Positions 50,932-60,624 of a stretch of 64,000 nt of DNA are shown here, in pieces. Below the pieces are notes generated by a model. The model had not been told where the DNA came from and searched no databases. It saw nothing but the letters and a program-made list of their open reading frames with translations. The stretch's first letter is position 1, and every line of letters begins with the position of its first letter. Origin of the DNA: Halomonas sp. ALS9 (GTDB taxonomy: Bacteria > Pseudomonadota > Gammaproteobacteria > Pseudomonadales > Halomonadaceae); assembly GCF_001651035.1 (NCBI RefSeq), contig NZ_LXRG01000192.1, positions 186,001-250,000 on the forward strand, given 5' to 3'. A program made the position numbers and the translations under genes.

Positions 50932-53784
50932 TTAAGCCCGCTCAATGCGGCAGATGGTGCACTTGGTCTCTTGCATCAGTGTCACCGGGTCGTAGCCGTA
51001 GGTGGTGGCGGTATTGGCCGCCTCACCAATGATGTACGGATCCGACCCATCCGGATAACGGTCGCGCAGGCTTTCGCCCTGGAACATGCCACCAAAGTGG
51101 AACGGCATAAACGCCACGTTACGATCAACGCGAGGCGTGACCAGCGCTTTGACTTTCACGCGGCCACCCTCAGCCCCTTCAACCCAGACATCGTCGCCAT
51201 CCTTGATGCTGAGGTCGTTGGCGTTTGCCGGATTGATCTCAACAAACATCTCTTGCTGCAGCTCGGCCAGCCACGACATGGAACGCGTCTCTTCCCCACC
51301 ACCTTCGTACTCAACCAGCCGCCCAGAGGTAAGAATGATTGGGTAATCGCCGCTGTTGTCGCGATCCTGAATGGTTTTGTACATGGTTGGCAGGCGCATG
51401 ATGGAGTCGAAATCGTCCCAAGTTGGGAAGCGTTCAACCAAATCACGGCGCGTGGTGTAGAGCGGCTCGCGGTGCTTAGGCACCTGGTCGGGGAACGTCC
51501 ACACCACGGCGCGTGCCTTGGCGTTGCCGTAGGGCGCACAGCCATGCTCAATGGTGACCCGCTGGATACCGCCAGAGAGGTCGGTTTTCCAGTTTTTGCC
51601 TTCCGCCGCCTGCTTCTCTTCGGCGGTTAGGTCGTCCCACCAGCCTAAATCTTTAAGCAACTGGTCATTGAACTCTGGATAGCCGTCGTCAATATCGCCG
51701 CCCACTGGTGCTGAACCTTCCGCCAGAAGGTTGACGCCATCACGCTCGATACCGAAACGGGCACGGAAGCCCATGCCACCTTCCATCACCGGCACGCTGG
51801 TATCGTAAAGATTGGGCGAGCCCGGGTGGTTGAACTCAGGCGTGCCCCAGCAGGGCCACGGCAAGCCGTAGTAATCACCGTCCGCCGGGCCACCCTCTGC
51901 GCGCAGATTCTCGAAGCTGAAGGTGTGCCAGTTTTGCTGGTGCTCTTTGAGACGCTCGGGGCTTTGCCCGGTGTAGCCTACCGTCCACATACCGCTGTTA
52001 ATTTCGCGCAGAATATCTTCGATCAGCGGCTCATCGCCGTTCATCTGATAATTCTTGACCAGCTCGTTACCGAAGCCCAATTTACGGGCAAACAGGTACA
52101 TGATTTCGTGGTCAGGCTTGGATTCGAACAGCGGCTCAATCACCCGGTCACGCCACTGAATCGAACGGTTGGTCGCCGTGACACTACCGGTGGTTTCGAA
52201 CTGGGTCGCCGCTGGTAGCAGATACACGCCATCGCTACGGTCGTGCATTACCGAGGCAACGGTGGGATAAGGGTCAACGATGACCATCATCTCCAGCTTC
52301 TGCATGGCTTTTTGCATCTCGACGCCGCGGGTCTGGGAGTTAACCGCGTGGCCCCAGTAGAACATCGCTTTCAGCGCAGTGCGCTGGGAGATGTTTTCGT
52401 CTTCCTCTAGCACACCATCGACCCAGCGTGAGACCGTAATACCACTGGTATACATCGGTTTGCCGTCGGCGTATTCGGTATCGTCGTAGCGGCCTTTAAG
52501 CCACTCGTAGTCGAGATCCCACACCTGCGCCCAGTGCTGCCAGGCACCTTCCGCCAGGCCGTAGTATCCCGGCAGTGAATCGCAGCCAAGGCCTAAGTCG
52601 GTCGCCCCTTGTACGTTATCGTGGCCACGCAGGATATTAGCGCCGCCGCCCGCCACACCGATATTCCCCAGCGCCAGCTCAAGAATGCAGTAAGCGCGGG
52701 TATTGTTGTTACCGGTGGTGTGCTGGGTGCCGCCCATACACCAGACCACACAGCCAGGCCGGTTGTCGGAGAGGCGTTTGGCGACATCGTACATCTCGGC
52801 TTCGGGGACGCCGGTGACTTCTTCTACAACGCTGGGCGGGAAGTTGGCGACTTCCGCACGCACTTCATCCATACCGTAAACGCGCTGATTGATGTACTCG
52901 TTGTCTTCCCAGCCATTTTCAAAAATGTGCCACAACAAGCCCCAAATGTAGGCGACGTCCGAACCGGGGCGTAGACGAACGTATTTGTTGGCCTTGGCGG
53001 CGGTGCGGGTAAAGCGCGGATCGGCAACGATAATGTCGCAGTTGTTGCGCTCTTTGGCGATCAGAATGTGCTGCATCGCCACCGGGTGCGCTTCACTGGG
53101 GTTCGAGCCAATGAACAGAATTGCCTTGCTGTTATGCATATCGTTGAGCGAGTTAGTCATCGCTCCATAACCCCAGGTATTCGCCACGCCCGCCACGGTG
53201 GTGGAGTGGCAAATACGCGCCTGGTGGTCGGTATTGTTGGTGCCCCATAGCGAGGCAAGCTTGCGCATTAAATACGCCTGCTCGTTGCTGAACTTTGCTG
53301 AACCCAGCCAGTAAACGCTGTCCGGGCCGTGCTCTTCGCGCAGTTCTAGCAGCTTATCGCCAATCTCGTTAATGGCGTCATCCCAGCTCATGCGCTCCCA
53401 CTCACCCGCGACCAGCTTCATCGGGTACTTGAGGCGCCGCGTGGAGTGACCGTGCTGGCGCAGCGAAGCGCCCTTCGCGCAGTGCGCACCGCGGTTAATA
53501 GGGTGATCGAAAGCGGGTTCTTGCTTCGTCCAAATGCCCTCTTGAACTTCGGCATACACGCCACAACCGACTGAGCAGTGTGAGCAGATGGTGCGTTTGG
53601 TCTCGACCGGCGAGTCCAGCACGGGTGTTTTGTCAGCGGCTTCTGAGCGCCGCATCATGGGCGCACCCATAAAGCCAACGGCAGCCACACCGCCGGTGGC
53701 AGCACCGCTGCGTTTGAGGAACTGACGACGGGAAATACCCAGCCCGGAGGCCTTGGGGGCGTCTGTTTTGCGAGTTAAGCGCAT
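50932..53784 (-). CDS. fdhA: Formate dehydrogenase alpha (catalytic) subunit, cysteine type
   Basis: Molybdenum or tungsten enzyme oxidising formate to CO2, 950 residues. A twin-arginine signal (SRRQFLKRSGAATGG, about residue 18) sends it across the membrane folded. The 4Fe-4S cysteines are in CSHCSVGCGVY (67, 70, 74) and HCAKG (102). The metal-ligand position is cysteine (QARICHSTTVAG, C192) where E. coli FdnG has selenocysteine, followed by the catalytic histidine. Molybdopterin-binding text such as LFIGSNPSEAHPVAMQH and VVWCMGGTQHTTGNNN follows. The plain Cys codon means no selenium is needed. Confidence 0.96.
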   Translation of the reverse strand: MRLTRKTDAPKASGLGISRRQFLKRSGAATGGVAAVGFMGAPMMRRSEAADKTPVLDSPVETKRTICSHCSVGCGVYAEVQEGIWTKQEPAFDHPINRGAHCAKGASLRQHGHSTRRLKYPMKLVAGEWERMSWDDAINEIGDKLLELREEHGPDSVYWLGSAKFSNEQAYLMRKLASLWGTNNTDHQARICHSTTVAGVANTWGYGAMTNSLNDMHNSKAILFIGSNPSEAHPVAMQHILIAKERNNCDIIVADPRFTRTAAKANKYVRLRPGSDVAYIWGLLWHIFENGWEDNEYINQRVYGMDEVRAEVANFPPSVVEEVTGVPEAEMYDVAKRLSDNRPGCVVWCMGGTQHTTGNNNTRAYCILELALGNIGVAGGGANILRGHDNVQGATDLGLGCDSLPGYYGLAEGAWQHWAQVWDLDYEWLKGRYDDTEYADGKPMYTSGITVSRWVDGVLEEDENISQRTALKAMFYWGHAVNSQTRGVEMQKAMQKLEMMVIVDPYPTVASVMHDRSDGVYLLPAATQFETTGSVTATNRSIQWRDRVIEPLFESKPDHEIMYLFARKLGFGNELVKNYQMNGDEPLIEDILREINSGMWTVGYTGQSPERLKEHQQNWHTFSFENLRAEGGPADGDYYGLPWPCWGTPEFNHPGSPNLYDTSVPVMEGGMGFRARFGIERDGVNLLAEGSAPVGGDIDDGYPEFNDQLLKDLGWWDDLTAEEKQAAEGKNWKTDLSGGIQRVTIEHGCAPYGNAKARAVVWTFPDQVPKHREPLYTTRRDLVERFPTWDDFDSIMRLPTMYKTIQDRDNSGDYPIILTSGRLVEYEGGGEETRSMSWLAELQQEMFVEINPANANDLSIKDGDDVWVEGAEGGRVKVKALVTPRVDRNVAFMPFHFGGMFQGESLRDRYPDGSDPYIIGEAANTATTYGYDPVTLMQETKCTICRIERA

Positions 53785-53808
53785 GGCAAATCTCCTGGCA
53801 TTCCGCCG

Positions 53809-54024
53809 TCAGTCACGCAGCGAGGCGTAATAAGCACGGACGTGATCAGTCTCACGGTAGTTAACCGATGGTTTTTCGTTTTTTACCGGGGCAGTCTCGG
53901 CCTGGGCCAGAGTGACATGGCCGACTGCCGCCGCGGCGCCAGCAGCGGCGGTTCCCAACCCAACGGTTTTCATAAACCGGCGGCGCTCAGGGTTATGTGC
54001 TGATGCTTTTGAAGACGGTTGCAT
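53809..54024 (-). CDS. Small twin-arginine protein of the formate dehydrogenase region
   Basis: A 71-residue protein that is little more than a TAT signal (NPERRRFMKTVGLGTAAAG) plus a short tail ending in YRETDHVRAYYASLRD. Such proteins regularly precede Cys-type FDH alpha genes, and their exact role is not known. The start at 54024 has GAGGAG; an ATG six codons upstream is poorer. Together with the alpha subunit, two TAT substrates are made side by side. Confidence 0.85.
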   Translation of the reverse strand: MQPSSKASAHNPERRRFMKTVGLGTAAAGAAAAVGHVTLAQAETAPVKNEKPSVNYRETDHVRAYYASLRD

Positions 54025-54130
54025 GAGTTTCTCCTCTAACATGCTCTTATCCAGGGTCTTTTATGCAGCTTCTTATACTGATTTTGGCTCTTTACTAATG
54101 TTTTTATGTAATGTTTTTATGGAGCCTTCG

Positions 54131-54745
54131 CTAAGGTTCAACGATCCGCACCGGTGTGTGGCCCGCATCAACGCTTAAGCGAGCTTGCTCACTCTCCATA
54201 AAAGCGCTACCTAACTGCCCCAGCGCTGCATAGAAAGCGGTGTCTACCTGTCCTAGATCGGCAAAACAGCTGGCCGCCCAGGGTGCTAAATGTTGGTCAA
54301 AGAAATAGCGCTGCTCAGCGCTTTCGGCGTCAATCAACATCGCCATCACTTCACATAGCGCAGCAAGATGATCTTCTGGATCACGGGTATGCTCGCTGCG
54401 TACAAAGCCAAGCACTTTCAAATCACGACGCAGTGCCACCAGCGCCGCTTCCATCAATTCGCCGTTGCGGTACCAGGAGGCGTAGGGCACCACTTCACCT
54501 TGAATCACGCCGACCAGGAGTCGAAAGTGGGCTCGCTGCAGCTGCTCTACGTTGGCATTCTGGGCGGCGATGGCCAGCGCTTGCCAGCATTCCGCCAAAC
54601 GGCTGCCATCTTGCTCGATAGCCAACTCAGCCAGCCAATCCAGCAATTCCGTGTCCGGCGCTTGGCGCAACAGCGTGGCTAACAGCCGGTAGATATCGGC
54701 GCGTAGCGCATCCGCTTCTTTAAGCGTGGGCAGTGCATCCGTCAT
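54131..54745 (-). CDS. TorD-family chaperone for formate dehydrogenase
   Basis: A 204-residue, all-helical protein of the TorD/DmsD group, which hold TAT-exported molybdoenzymes until the cofactor is in place. Seen: LRADIYRLLATLLRQAPDTE, VPYASWYRNGELMEAALVAL and the DPEDHLAALCEVMAMLID motif typical of these chaperones. It lies four bases after the polyferredoxin gene, in front of the TAT proteins it probably serves. Confidence 0.88.
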   Translation of the reverse strand: MTDALPTLKEADALRADIYRLLATLLRQAPDTELLDWLAELAIEQDGSRLAECWQALAIAAQNANVEQLQRAHFRLLVGVIQGEVVPYASWYRNGELMEAALVALRRDLKVLGFVRSEHTRDPEDHLAALCEVMAMLIDAESAEQRYFFDQHLAPWAASCFADLGQVDTAFYAALGQLGSAFMESEQARLSVDAGHTPVRIVEP

Positions 54746-54749
54746 CGGC

Positions 54750-56462
54750 TTATACCTTCAGTTGCGCGTCAGGGTCGCGAATCATGGTTTTCCACACATC
54801 TTTTACCCGGCAGTCTTCACACATTTCCAGGCGAATCATTGCCTCACCGGCAAAGTAAGGGTGGTTAGCAAGTTTCTGTTTAATCGTCGCTACCGTGCTG
54901 ACAGTGGCAAACGGCTTACCGCAGCTGATGCACTCGAAAGCTGCTTCTTCGTGGCATATGTGGCGCGTTTCGCGGGCATCGGATGCCAGGAAGCCGGGCA
55001 TCAAAGTAATCGCATTTTCAGGGCAAGCCTGCTCACACAAACCGCACTGCACACAGTCCGCTTCAAGGAAGCTCAGCGCGGGCGTGTTGCCGCCTGACTT
55101 CAATGCCGGCGTCGGGCAGTTGCTGACACAGGCGTGGCAGAGCGTGCAGGCATCGCTATCGACTTGAATAGCGCCGTAGGCAGCGCCTGACGGCATGGCA
55201 ACCCGCTCGCCGCTGGGGCTACCCAATTCAGCCAGCCGGGCCAGCACTCGGTTAAAACGCGCACGCTTTTCTGGCTCTGGCAGGCTAAGCGGTGAGTCTG
55301 TCAACGGCGTTAGCGCCGGTAGCGCATCCCGGCCTGCAGCATCGGCTATCTCGATGAGTTTTACGCGGGCACGATCATGGCCTAGGGCGTCTAACAGGGC
55401 ATGCGCCTGAGCGACCTGATCGGTCAAAAAGGCACTTAAGCGGGCGGGCATATTGGGGTGCAGCTGGATACGCACTTCGGCGGCACCGGCGGCCAGAGCG
55501 GTTAGCCACTGGTCATGGCCTGCTGCACCCAGCTCTTCTAGCGGTGCGTCAATGACATGGCCTGCGGGCACGATGCCAGCAGCCCGTTCGGCATCCTGAG
55601 AGTCATGGGTAATAAAACGCAGCACCGGCACCTGGCCACCCGCTTCGCGGTAGGCACCCAACCAAGCGGAGAGTGTATCCTGCTGGCGGCGCGTTTCCGG
55701 TAGGCGAAATTCGATAGCGCCAGTGGGGCAAGCGCTGGTGCAACTACCCACGCCTTGACAGAGAAAGGGATCAATCTCAATGTGAGACTCAATCCGCCCC
55801 TTAATGCTGGAGATAGCATCCGCGGGGCAGACGTCCAAGCAGCGGGTGCAGCCAATATTGCCGCTGGTGGAGTGAGCGCATAAGTCGCTGTTGACCTGGA
55901 AGTAGCGCGGCTTGTCGAATTCGCCCACCAGCCCGACAAAATCGTCGAGAGTGTCGCTGCGCTGCTCAACGTTCTGCCACTGCATTACCACATAACCAGG
56001 TGGCGGCAACTCCCAGCGCTGAGTGTGGGACGTCGCGGCAAGGTCGAGTATGAGGTCAAAGCCGTCGCGCTCAATTAGCGCACGGGCAAGATCCAGCACT
56101 GAATCGCCGTCATCAAGCTGGACACTAAAGGCACCCAGATAACCGTTAATACGCAGTTGGCTAAGCTGGGTGAGGGTCAATGTTTGGGTAACTAGTGGCT
56201 CGCTAGACCCGAGGGTATCGACAGGGTCGTTGCCTTGATCGGTGATGAGCAGGGTAAGCGATGCCAGACCGCGCCCTTGAAGCGCGCGAGCGGCTGGGTA
56301 AACGTCGTCGACAGAACCTATCAGCAGCCCATGACCACGGCTGTGATAGGTCACATTGGCAGGCGTCAGGTTAGCGGGCCAAGAGATACGCTGGCGTACC
56401 GTCTCCCGAGCCTCGGCATTGCGCTGGTCGTCTACCGACGCCAGTTGGATTCGTTGGTTCAT
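54750..56462 (-). CDS. Multi-cluster 4Fe-4S ferredoxin-like protein of the FDH locus
   Basis: A 570-residue soluble protein with ferredoxin-type groups at about residues 200-250 (CTRCLDVCPADAI, CQGVGSCTSACPTGAIEF) and 430-480 (CTLCHACVSNCPTPALKSGG, CVQCGLCEQACPENAI), then a C-terminal set (CISCGKPF, CEDCRVKD). Between them lies a domain without clusters. It is a steady neighbour of Cys-type FDH with DUF3305/3306 and may feed or take electrons during maturation, but the role is not established. A promoter candidate lies just upstream. Confidence 0.85.
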   Translation of the reverse strand: MNQRIQLASVDDQRNAEARETVRQRISWPANLTPANVTYHSRGHGLLIGSVDDVYPAARALQGRGLASLTLLITDQGNDPVDTLGSSEPLVTQTLTLTQLSQLRINGYLGAFSVQLDDGDSVLDLARALIERDGFDLILDLAATSHTQRWELPPPGYVVMQWQNVEQRSDTLDDFVGLVGEFDKPRYFQVNSDLCAHSTSGNIGCTRCLDVCPADAISSIKGRIESHIEIDPFLCQGVGSCTSACPTGAIEFRLPETRRQQDTLSAWLGAYREAGGQVPVLRFITHDSQDAERAAGIVPAGHVIDAPLEELGAAGHDQWLTALAAGAAEVRIQLHPNMPARLSAFLTDQVAQAHALLDALGHDRARVKLIEIADAAGRDALPALTPLTDSPLSLPEPEKRARFNRVLARLAELGSPSGERVAMPSGAAYGAIQVDSDACTLCHACVSNCPTPALKSGGNTPALSFLEADCVQCGLCEQACPENAITLMPGFLASDARETRHICHEEAAFECISCGKPFATVSTVATIKQKLANHPYFAGEAMIRLEMCEDCRVKDVWKTMIRDPDAQLKV

Positions 56463-56490
56463 GCGTTCTCACGGTCAGTGAATAATTCTT

Positions 56491-56496
56491 ATTATA
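56491..56496 (-). promoter_or_regulatory. -10 element of the polyferredoxin/FDH operon
   Basis: TATAAT on the minus strand lies 28 bases before the polyferredoxin ATG in an A/T-rich stretch. No good -35 is seen at 17 bases, so activation by a regulator is likely. Just upstream, TTGT and ACAA arms (56521-56534) around six bases form a possible activator site. Confidence 0.5.
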
Positions 56497-56661
56497 TTTT
56501 TGAGTTATATTGATTAACTATTGTGACATAACAATGCGTTGAAGCTAAGTTCAGCCTATGGCGAAATACGACATTTGCCAACCTGATTACCGTCAACGCT
56601 GCCAACGCTGTGGATCTCTTTCAACATTAAGCTATTGACTTATAACGACTTAACATCTATC

Positions 56662-57285
56662 TCATGTTTTCGTCTTAGTACCCGATAAATAATCAGACTG
56701 GTCGTCTAGCGGCGCATTTTTTACAATGTTGTCGCTGTCAGCGCAAGGCATTGAGGACTCTGCCTCTAACGTAACCGCTGGCTCATTTGTCGGCTCGTCA
56801 GCTGTCAGCTCTTTGTGAGACTCGGGTTCGGCGTCCTCTAGCGACTTATCAACGACCTCTTCTACTTTATGTGTCCAACGGCGTAATTTGCTGGCGAGCT
56901 CGGAGCCCATGGGCTTCAACAATTTATTATAGTCGGCGTCGTAGTCATCCAGACCATCGCGGACGTTGTAGTTGCCGGTGGACCACAGGCGTTTCAAAGC
57001 ACGCCGTCGCAGGGCTCCACTTACTCCTGGCACCATAAAGGCGCTGAAGTCGCTGCCCGCTTCCAGCGTTTCAGGGTCGGGCAAGGTGTGGTCGAGGCTG
57101 CCCGGTTCTGGCGGTGTCTGCGTTGCGTCAGGGCCATGAGGTGGCTGCGCTACTTCATTTGGCGAAGCATTCGGCTCAGCTGCTAGCTCATTAACAGGCT
57201 CTTCAGCAGATGATGAGGCGGGCGGCGCATCCTGCTCTTGGGGAACGTTGCGTTTTAGTCGCGACCAGCGCTCTAAGCGACTCAT
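56662..57285 (-). CDS. DUF3306 protein
   Basis: A 207-residue protein with no membrane segment, a family found with Cys-type formate dehydrogenases. The core is ALRRRALKRLWSTGNYNVRD followed by GLDDYDADYN, and it is flanked by acidic, Pro/Glu-rich disordered segments. Its function is unknown. The start overlaps the DUF3305 stop (ATGA). A 199-base gap with its own promoter candidate separates it from the polyferredoxin. Confidence 0.85.
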   Translation of the reverse strand: MSRLERWSRLKRNVPQEQDAPPASSSAEEPVNELAAEPNASPNEVAQPPHGPDATQTPPEPGSLDHTLPDPETLEAGSDFSAFMVPGVSGALRRRALKRLWSTGNYNVRDGLDDYDADYNKLLKPMGSELASKLRRWTHKVEEVVDKSLEDAEPESHKELTADEPTNEPAVTLEAESSMPCADSDNIVKNAPLDDQSDYLSGTKTKT

Positions 57286-57722
57286 TGCGGCTGCTCCTTG
57301 GTGGGGGTCTCTTTGGCGCGCCCCGCCCCTTTGCGTTTTTTCTTGCGCATTTCCATCGGCGCTTCGCCGTGACGTGCCAGGTAGTTCTCAATCCAGACCT
57401 GAATGGCCATCGGCATCGGTGCTTCAAGCACCTGCTGCTCGCCATCCATCCAGCCCGCCGCCACATCCTGGCTGGCGGTGATCGCGTCTGGCTTGGGTGT
57501 TTGCCCGGTAAAGCCCGCCCGCACGAATAGCCTTGGGGTGTTAGACGTCAGGTTGAAACGGTAGGCAGCACGCTCGGTCATCGATAGCTGCAGGTTAAGC
57601 ACATTGGGGCCCTGATCTCCCAGGGTCAGCTCTGCAATACGCCACTGGGTTAGCGTAAAGCTTTTCACCTGCTTAGGCTCAGCAACCAGGGCGACACTCA
57701 GTGAACGTAAATTATCAGTCAT
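57282..57722 (-). CDS. DUF3305 protein
   Basis: A 146-residue soluble protein of the DUF3305 family. Family-like text: SLSVALVAEPKQVKSFTLTQ and GWMDGEQQVLEAPMPMAIQV, then WIENYLARHGEAP and a lysine-rich tail. I set the start at 57722 with an AGGGG site; the longer frame to 57812 adds residues unlike the family. It is paired with DUF3306 and divergent from fdhD, with which it shares the 138-base promoter region at 57723-57860. Confidence 0.83.
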   Translation of the reverse strand: MTDNLRSLSVALVAEPKQVKSFTLTQWRIAELTLGDQGPNVLNLQLSMTERAAYRFNLTSNTPRLFVRAGFTGQTPKPDAITASQDVAAGWMDGEQQVLEAPMPMAIQVWIENYLARHGEAPMEMRKKKRKGAGRAKETPTKEQPQ

Positions 57723-57860
57723 TGCATTAGCCCCTAGCGAAATAACGTAGGCCTTGAATGGATAGCCCTGAATAGCTAGACAAGTAAGCCTTTCCAGCGC
57801 CATCATCGTCAACTCTGACTTTTTTAGTCAGGTATTTTATTTTAGTAGCGAGGATTGCGG

Positions 57861-58736
57861 ATGCACGCCCTTCAGATAAGCCGAGCCCGCTTACCGGCTA
57901 CCACCGAGATCAGCATCGTTGACGAGTATGGCGATGCCCGACAGCAGGCGATCGCCGCTGAAAGAGCGTTGACGGTCTACCTCAACAAGCGTGAAATTGT
58001 CACTTTGATGACTCTGGGCGATGACCCGGAGGCACTAGTGGTCGGCTACCTGCGCAATCAAGGGCTGCTGAACGCCGCGGCTGATTTAGAAGCCGTGCAA
58101 GTCGATTGGGAAGTAGAGGCAGCGATAGTAATTACTCGCCACCTGCCCGAGGATTTGGAAGCACGCTTAAGCATTCGCACGGTGACCACTGGCTGCGGCC
58201 AAGGCACGGTATTTGGTAGACTGCTTGACCAGACCGCACTTACCGCGCTGCCCGATACCCAATTGGCGCAATCCACGCTCTATCAATTGCTGCAAAACCT
58301 CAACGCCTACAATGAGACCTACCGCAGCGCTGGCGCCGTTCACGGCTGTGCGCTTTGCCAGCAAACCGAGGTGCTTGATTTTGTTGAAGACGTAGGGCGG
58401 CATAACGCGGTAGATACCTTGGCGGGTCGCCAATGGCTACAACAGGCCGATAGCGCCAATGCGGATATTTTCTACACCACCGGGCGGCTGACGTCTGAGA
58501 TGGTGCTGAAAGTGGCCCAAATGGGTATTAGCGTGCTGGTATCGCGCTCGGGCGTCACCCAAAAAGGCGTCGAATTGGCCGAACGCTTCGGTGTCATGCT
58601 GGTTGCCCGCGCCAAAGGGCGCCATTTTCAAGCGATCAACACCCAAAACCGTTTAGCTCTGGACGCTATTCCACCGCGCCCATCCCACGCCCGTTCATCG
58701 CAAGAATATCGCTCATCAAAAAAGGCAAGCTCATGA
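57861..58736 (+). CDS. fdhD: Formate dehydrogenase accessory sulfurtransferase FdhD
   Basis: Transfers sulfur to the molybdenum cofactor so that FDH becomes active; 291 residues. The CxxC motif is in HGCALCQQTEVLDFVEDVG, followed by RHNAVDTLAG, and the later TTGRLTSEMVLKVAQMG and VLVSRSGVTQ are typical. The ATG at 57861 has AGGA in front; a TTG two codons earlier is an alternative. It overlaps mobA by four bases and heads the plus-strand cofactor operon. Confidence 0.94.
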   Translation: MHALQISRARLPATTEISIVDEYGDARQQAIAAERALTVYLNKREIVTLMTLGDDPEALVVGYLRNQGLLNAAADLEAVQVDWEVEAAIVITRHLPEDLEARLSIRTVTTGCGQGTVFGRLLDQTALTALPDTQLAQSTLYQLLQNLNAYNETYRSAGAVHGCALCQQTEVLDFVEDVGRHNAVDTLAGRQWLQQADSANADIFYTTGRLTSEMVLKVAQMGISVLVSRSGVTQKGVELAERFGVMLVARAKGRHFQAINTQNRLALDAIPPRPSHARSSQEYRSSKKASS

Positions 58737-59356
58737 TACCCACTCACGAACTCACCGGCATGATTCTTGCGGGCGGCGAAGGGCGGCGAATGGGCGGGCG
58801 CGACAAAGGGCTTGAACCTTTCGCGGGCCTCCCGCTAGTCGGCCATGTGGTCAAGCGCCTTGAAGGCCAGGTGGCCGAGCTAGTGATTAACGCTAACCGC
58901 AATGCCGACGCCTACCGCTTTTTCGCTGATCGGGTCATTGCGGATGCTGAAGGCGGCTTTAAAGGCCCGCTGATGGGCATCTATAGCGGCCTGCGCGCGG
59001 CAAACACTCCCTGGTTGCTGGTGGCCCCCTGCGACTCCCCCGCGCTGCCCGACGATTTAGTAGCGCGGATGGTGGCAGGCATTGTCTCAGAGAACGGCGA
59101 GCATGACATCGCCGTGGCCTTTGACGGTGAACGGCTGCACCCGGTGGTTGCGCTATTGCGCACTTCGCTTGCCGATGATTTGGCCGCTACCTTGGCCGAA
59201 GGGGAGCGTAAGATTGACCGCTGGTACGCCCGCCACGACTGGTGCAAGGTCGATATGTCGGACTGCCCCGACGCCTTTGCCAATCTCAATACCGAAGAGG
59301 AGAAGCTGCGTCTGGAAAAGGTACTCATGGGATCTCCTAGCAAGGAGGTAAAATGA
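58733..59356 (+). CDS. mobA: Molybdenum cofactor guanylyltransferase MobA
   Basis: Attaches GMP to the molybdenum cofactor, giving the guanine-dinucleotide form used by formate dehydrogenase; 207 residues. The nucleotide-binding text is GMILAGGEGRRMGGRDKGL, then LVINANRNADAYRFFAD, GPLMGIYSGLRAA and LLVAPCDSPALPDDLVARM with the metal-binding aspartate. It overlaps fdhD and moeA by four bases each. Confidence 0.95.
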   Translation: MIPTHELTGMILAGGEGRRMGGRDKGLEPFAGLPLVGHVVKRLEGQVAELVINANRNADAYRFFADRVIADAEGGFKGPLMGIYSGLRAANTPWLLVAPCDSPALPDDLVARMVAGIVSENGEHDIAVAFDGERLHPVVALLRTSLADDLAATLAEGERKIDRWYARHDWCKVDMSDCPDAFANLNTEEEKLRLEKVLMGSPSKEVK

Positions 59357-60624
59357 CCCTCTCCTGCTTTGACCTGGGCGAACAGATGCTCAGCGTCGAC
59401 GAAGCACGTCAGGCGCTTGCTACTCTTATTGATCGCCCGCTAGGCATTGAGCAAATCCCATTGGCGCAGGCCCACGGCCGCCGCCTGGCCACAGCTGTTC
59501 AGGCCCCTATTAACGTGCCGCAGAATACTAATGCGGCCATGGATGGCGTAGCGCTAACCTTACCTAGACAAGGTGTTGGAGCCAAGCAGACCCATTGGCC
59601 ACTGGCCGGTGAAGTGTTGGCCGGGCAGTATCGCCGCGAAATGGTACCTGCCGGTCACTGTGTACGCATCACCACCGGCGCCCCATTGCCGCCCGGCACC
59701 GATACAGTGGTGATGAGTGAACAGCTGCGTGCCCCCCATGAAGAGCAGCCAGCGCATGTCATCATTGAGTCGCCGGAGCTCCTCAAACACGGCCAACACG
59801 TTCGCCAGGCCGGTGAAGATATTGCCATTGGTGACACGGCGCTGCCTGAGGGGGCACGGCTTAATGCGGCCTCCCTAGGGCTTTTGGCCTCCTTGGGCTA
59901 TGCCGAAATAACAGTTTACCGACGGCCGAAGGTCGCAACCTTCTCCACCGGCAATGAAGTCACTGCGCCTGGCGAGCCGCTACCCAAGGCAGGCATTTAC
60001 GACGCCAACCGATTTACGCTGATGGGCCTGCTGACCGAACAGGGCGCCGAGGTGATTGACCTGGGCATTCTGCCAGATGATTTAACAGCGACTAAAACAG
60101 CCCTTGAAAAAGCCGCCAAGCAGAGCGACCTGGTGATTACCAGCGGCGGCGTATCGGTGGGCCAAGCTGACTTTACCCGCGATGCCCTTGAACAACTGGG
60201 TCGTTTGGCCTTCTGGCGGGTAGCGCTGCGCCCTGGGCGCCCTATGGTCTGCGGTTGGCTAGGTGCTGCGCGCACACCGTTTGTTGGCTTACCCGGCAAT
60301 CCGGTGGCGGTCATGGTAACCTTTCTACAGTTTGTAAAGCCGCTCTTGGATCGGCTTTATGGACTGCCACTGTCGTCACCTCATCGTCTTACTGCGATTG
60401 CCGATAACGCGTTAAAAAGCCGCTTCAAACGCACTGACTTTATTCGCGGCATTTACCATACTGATGAGCAAGGGCAGCTACACGTGCGTAGTACCGGCGC
60501 CCAGGGTTCGGGCATTTTAACCTCGATGGTGGCAGCTAACTGTTTGATTGAGCTTGCCGATGACCAAGACGGCGCCCAACCAGGCGAGGTAGTCAGCATA
60601 CAACCACTAACGGGATGGCTATGA
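59353..60624 (+). CDS. moeA: Molybdopterin molybdotransferase MoeA (copy 2)
   Basis: A second MoeA, 423 residues, clearly different in sequence from the copy at 46964. Seen: [52 protein letters not shown] and [14 protein letters not shown]. The N-terminal motif has NAAMDG, as in MoeA. Having two divergent copies around one FDH locus may mean one is used for a particular metal or cofactor form. It is coupled to mobA and moaA. Confidence 0.93.
   Translation: MTLSCFDLGEQMLSVDEARQALATLIDRPLGIEQIPLAQAHGRRLATAVQAPINVPQNTNAAMDGVALTLPRQGVGAKQTHWPLAGEVLAGQYRREMVPAGHCVRITTGAPLPPGTDTVVMSEQLRAPHEEQPAHVIIESPELLKHGQHVRQAGEDIAIGDTALPEGARLNAASLGLLASLGYAEITVYRRPKVATFSTGNEVTAPGEPLPKAGIYDANRFTLMGLLTEQGAEVIDLGILPDDLTATKTALEKAAKQSDLVITSGGVSVGQADFTRDALEQLGRLAFWRVALRPGRPMVCGWLGAARTPFVGLPGNPVAVMVTFLQFVKPLLDRLYGLPLSSPHRLTAIADNALKSRFKRTDFIRGIYHTDEQGQLHVRSTGAQGSGILTSMVAANCLIELADDQDGAQPGEVVSIQPLTGWL

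Noticed and set aside
53209..53211. Selenocysteine codon in the FDH alpha gene
   Set aside because: The metal-ligand position (residue 192) is an ordinary cysteine codon; no TGA occurs in the frame and no SECIS element is needed.
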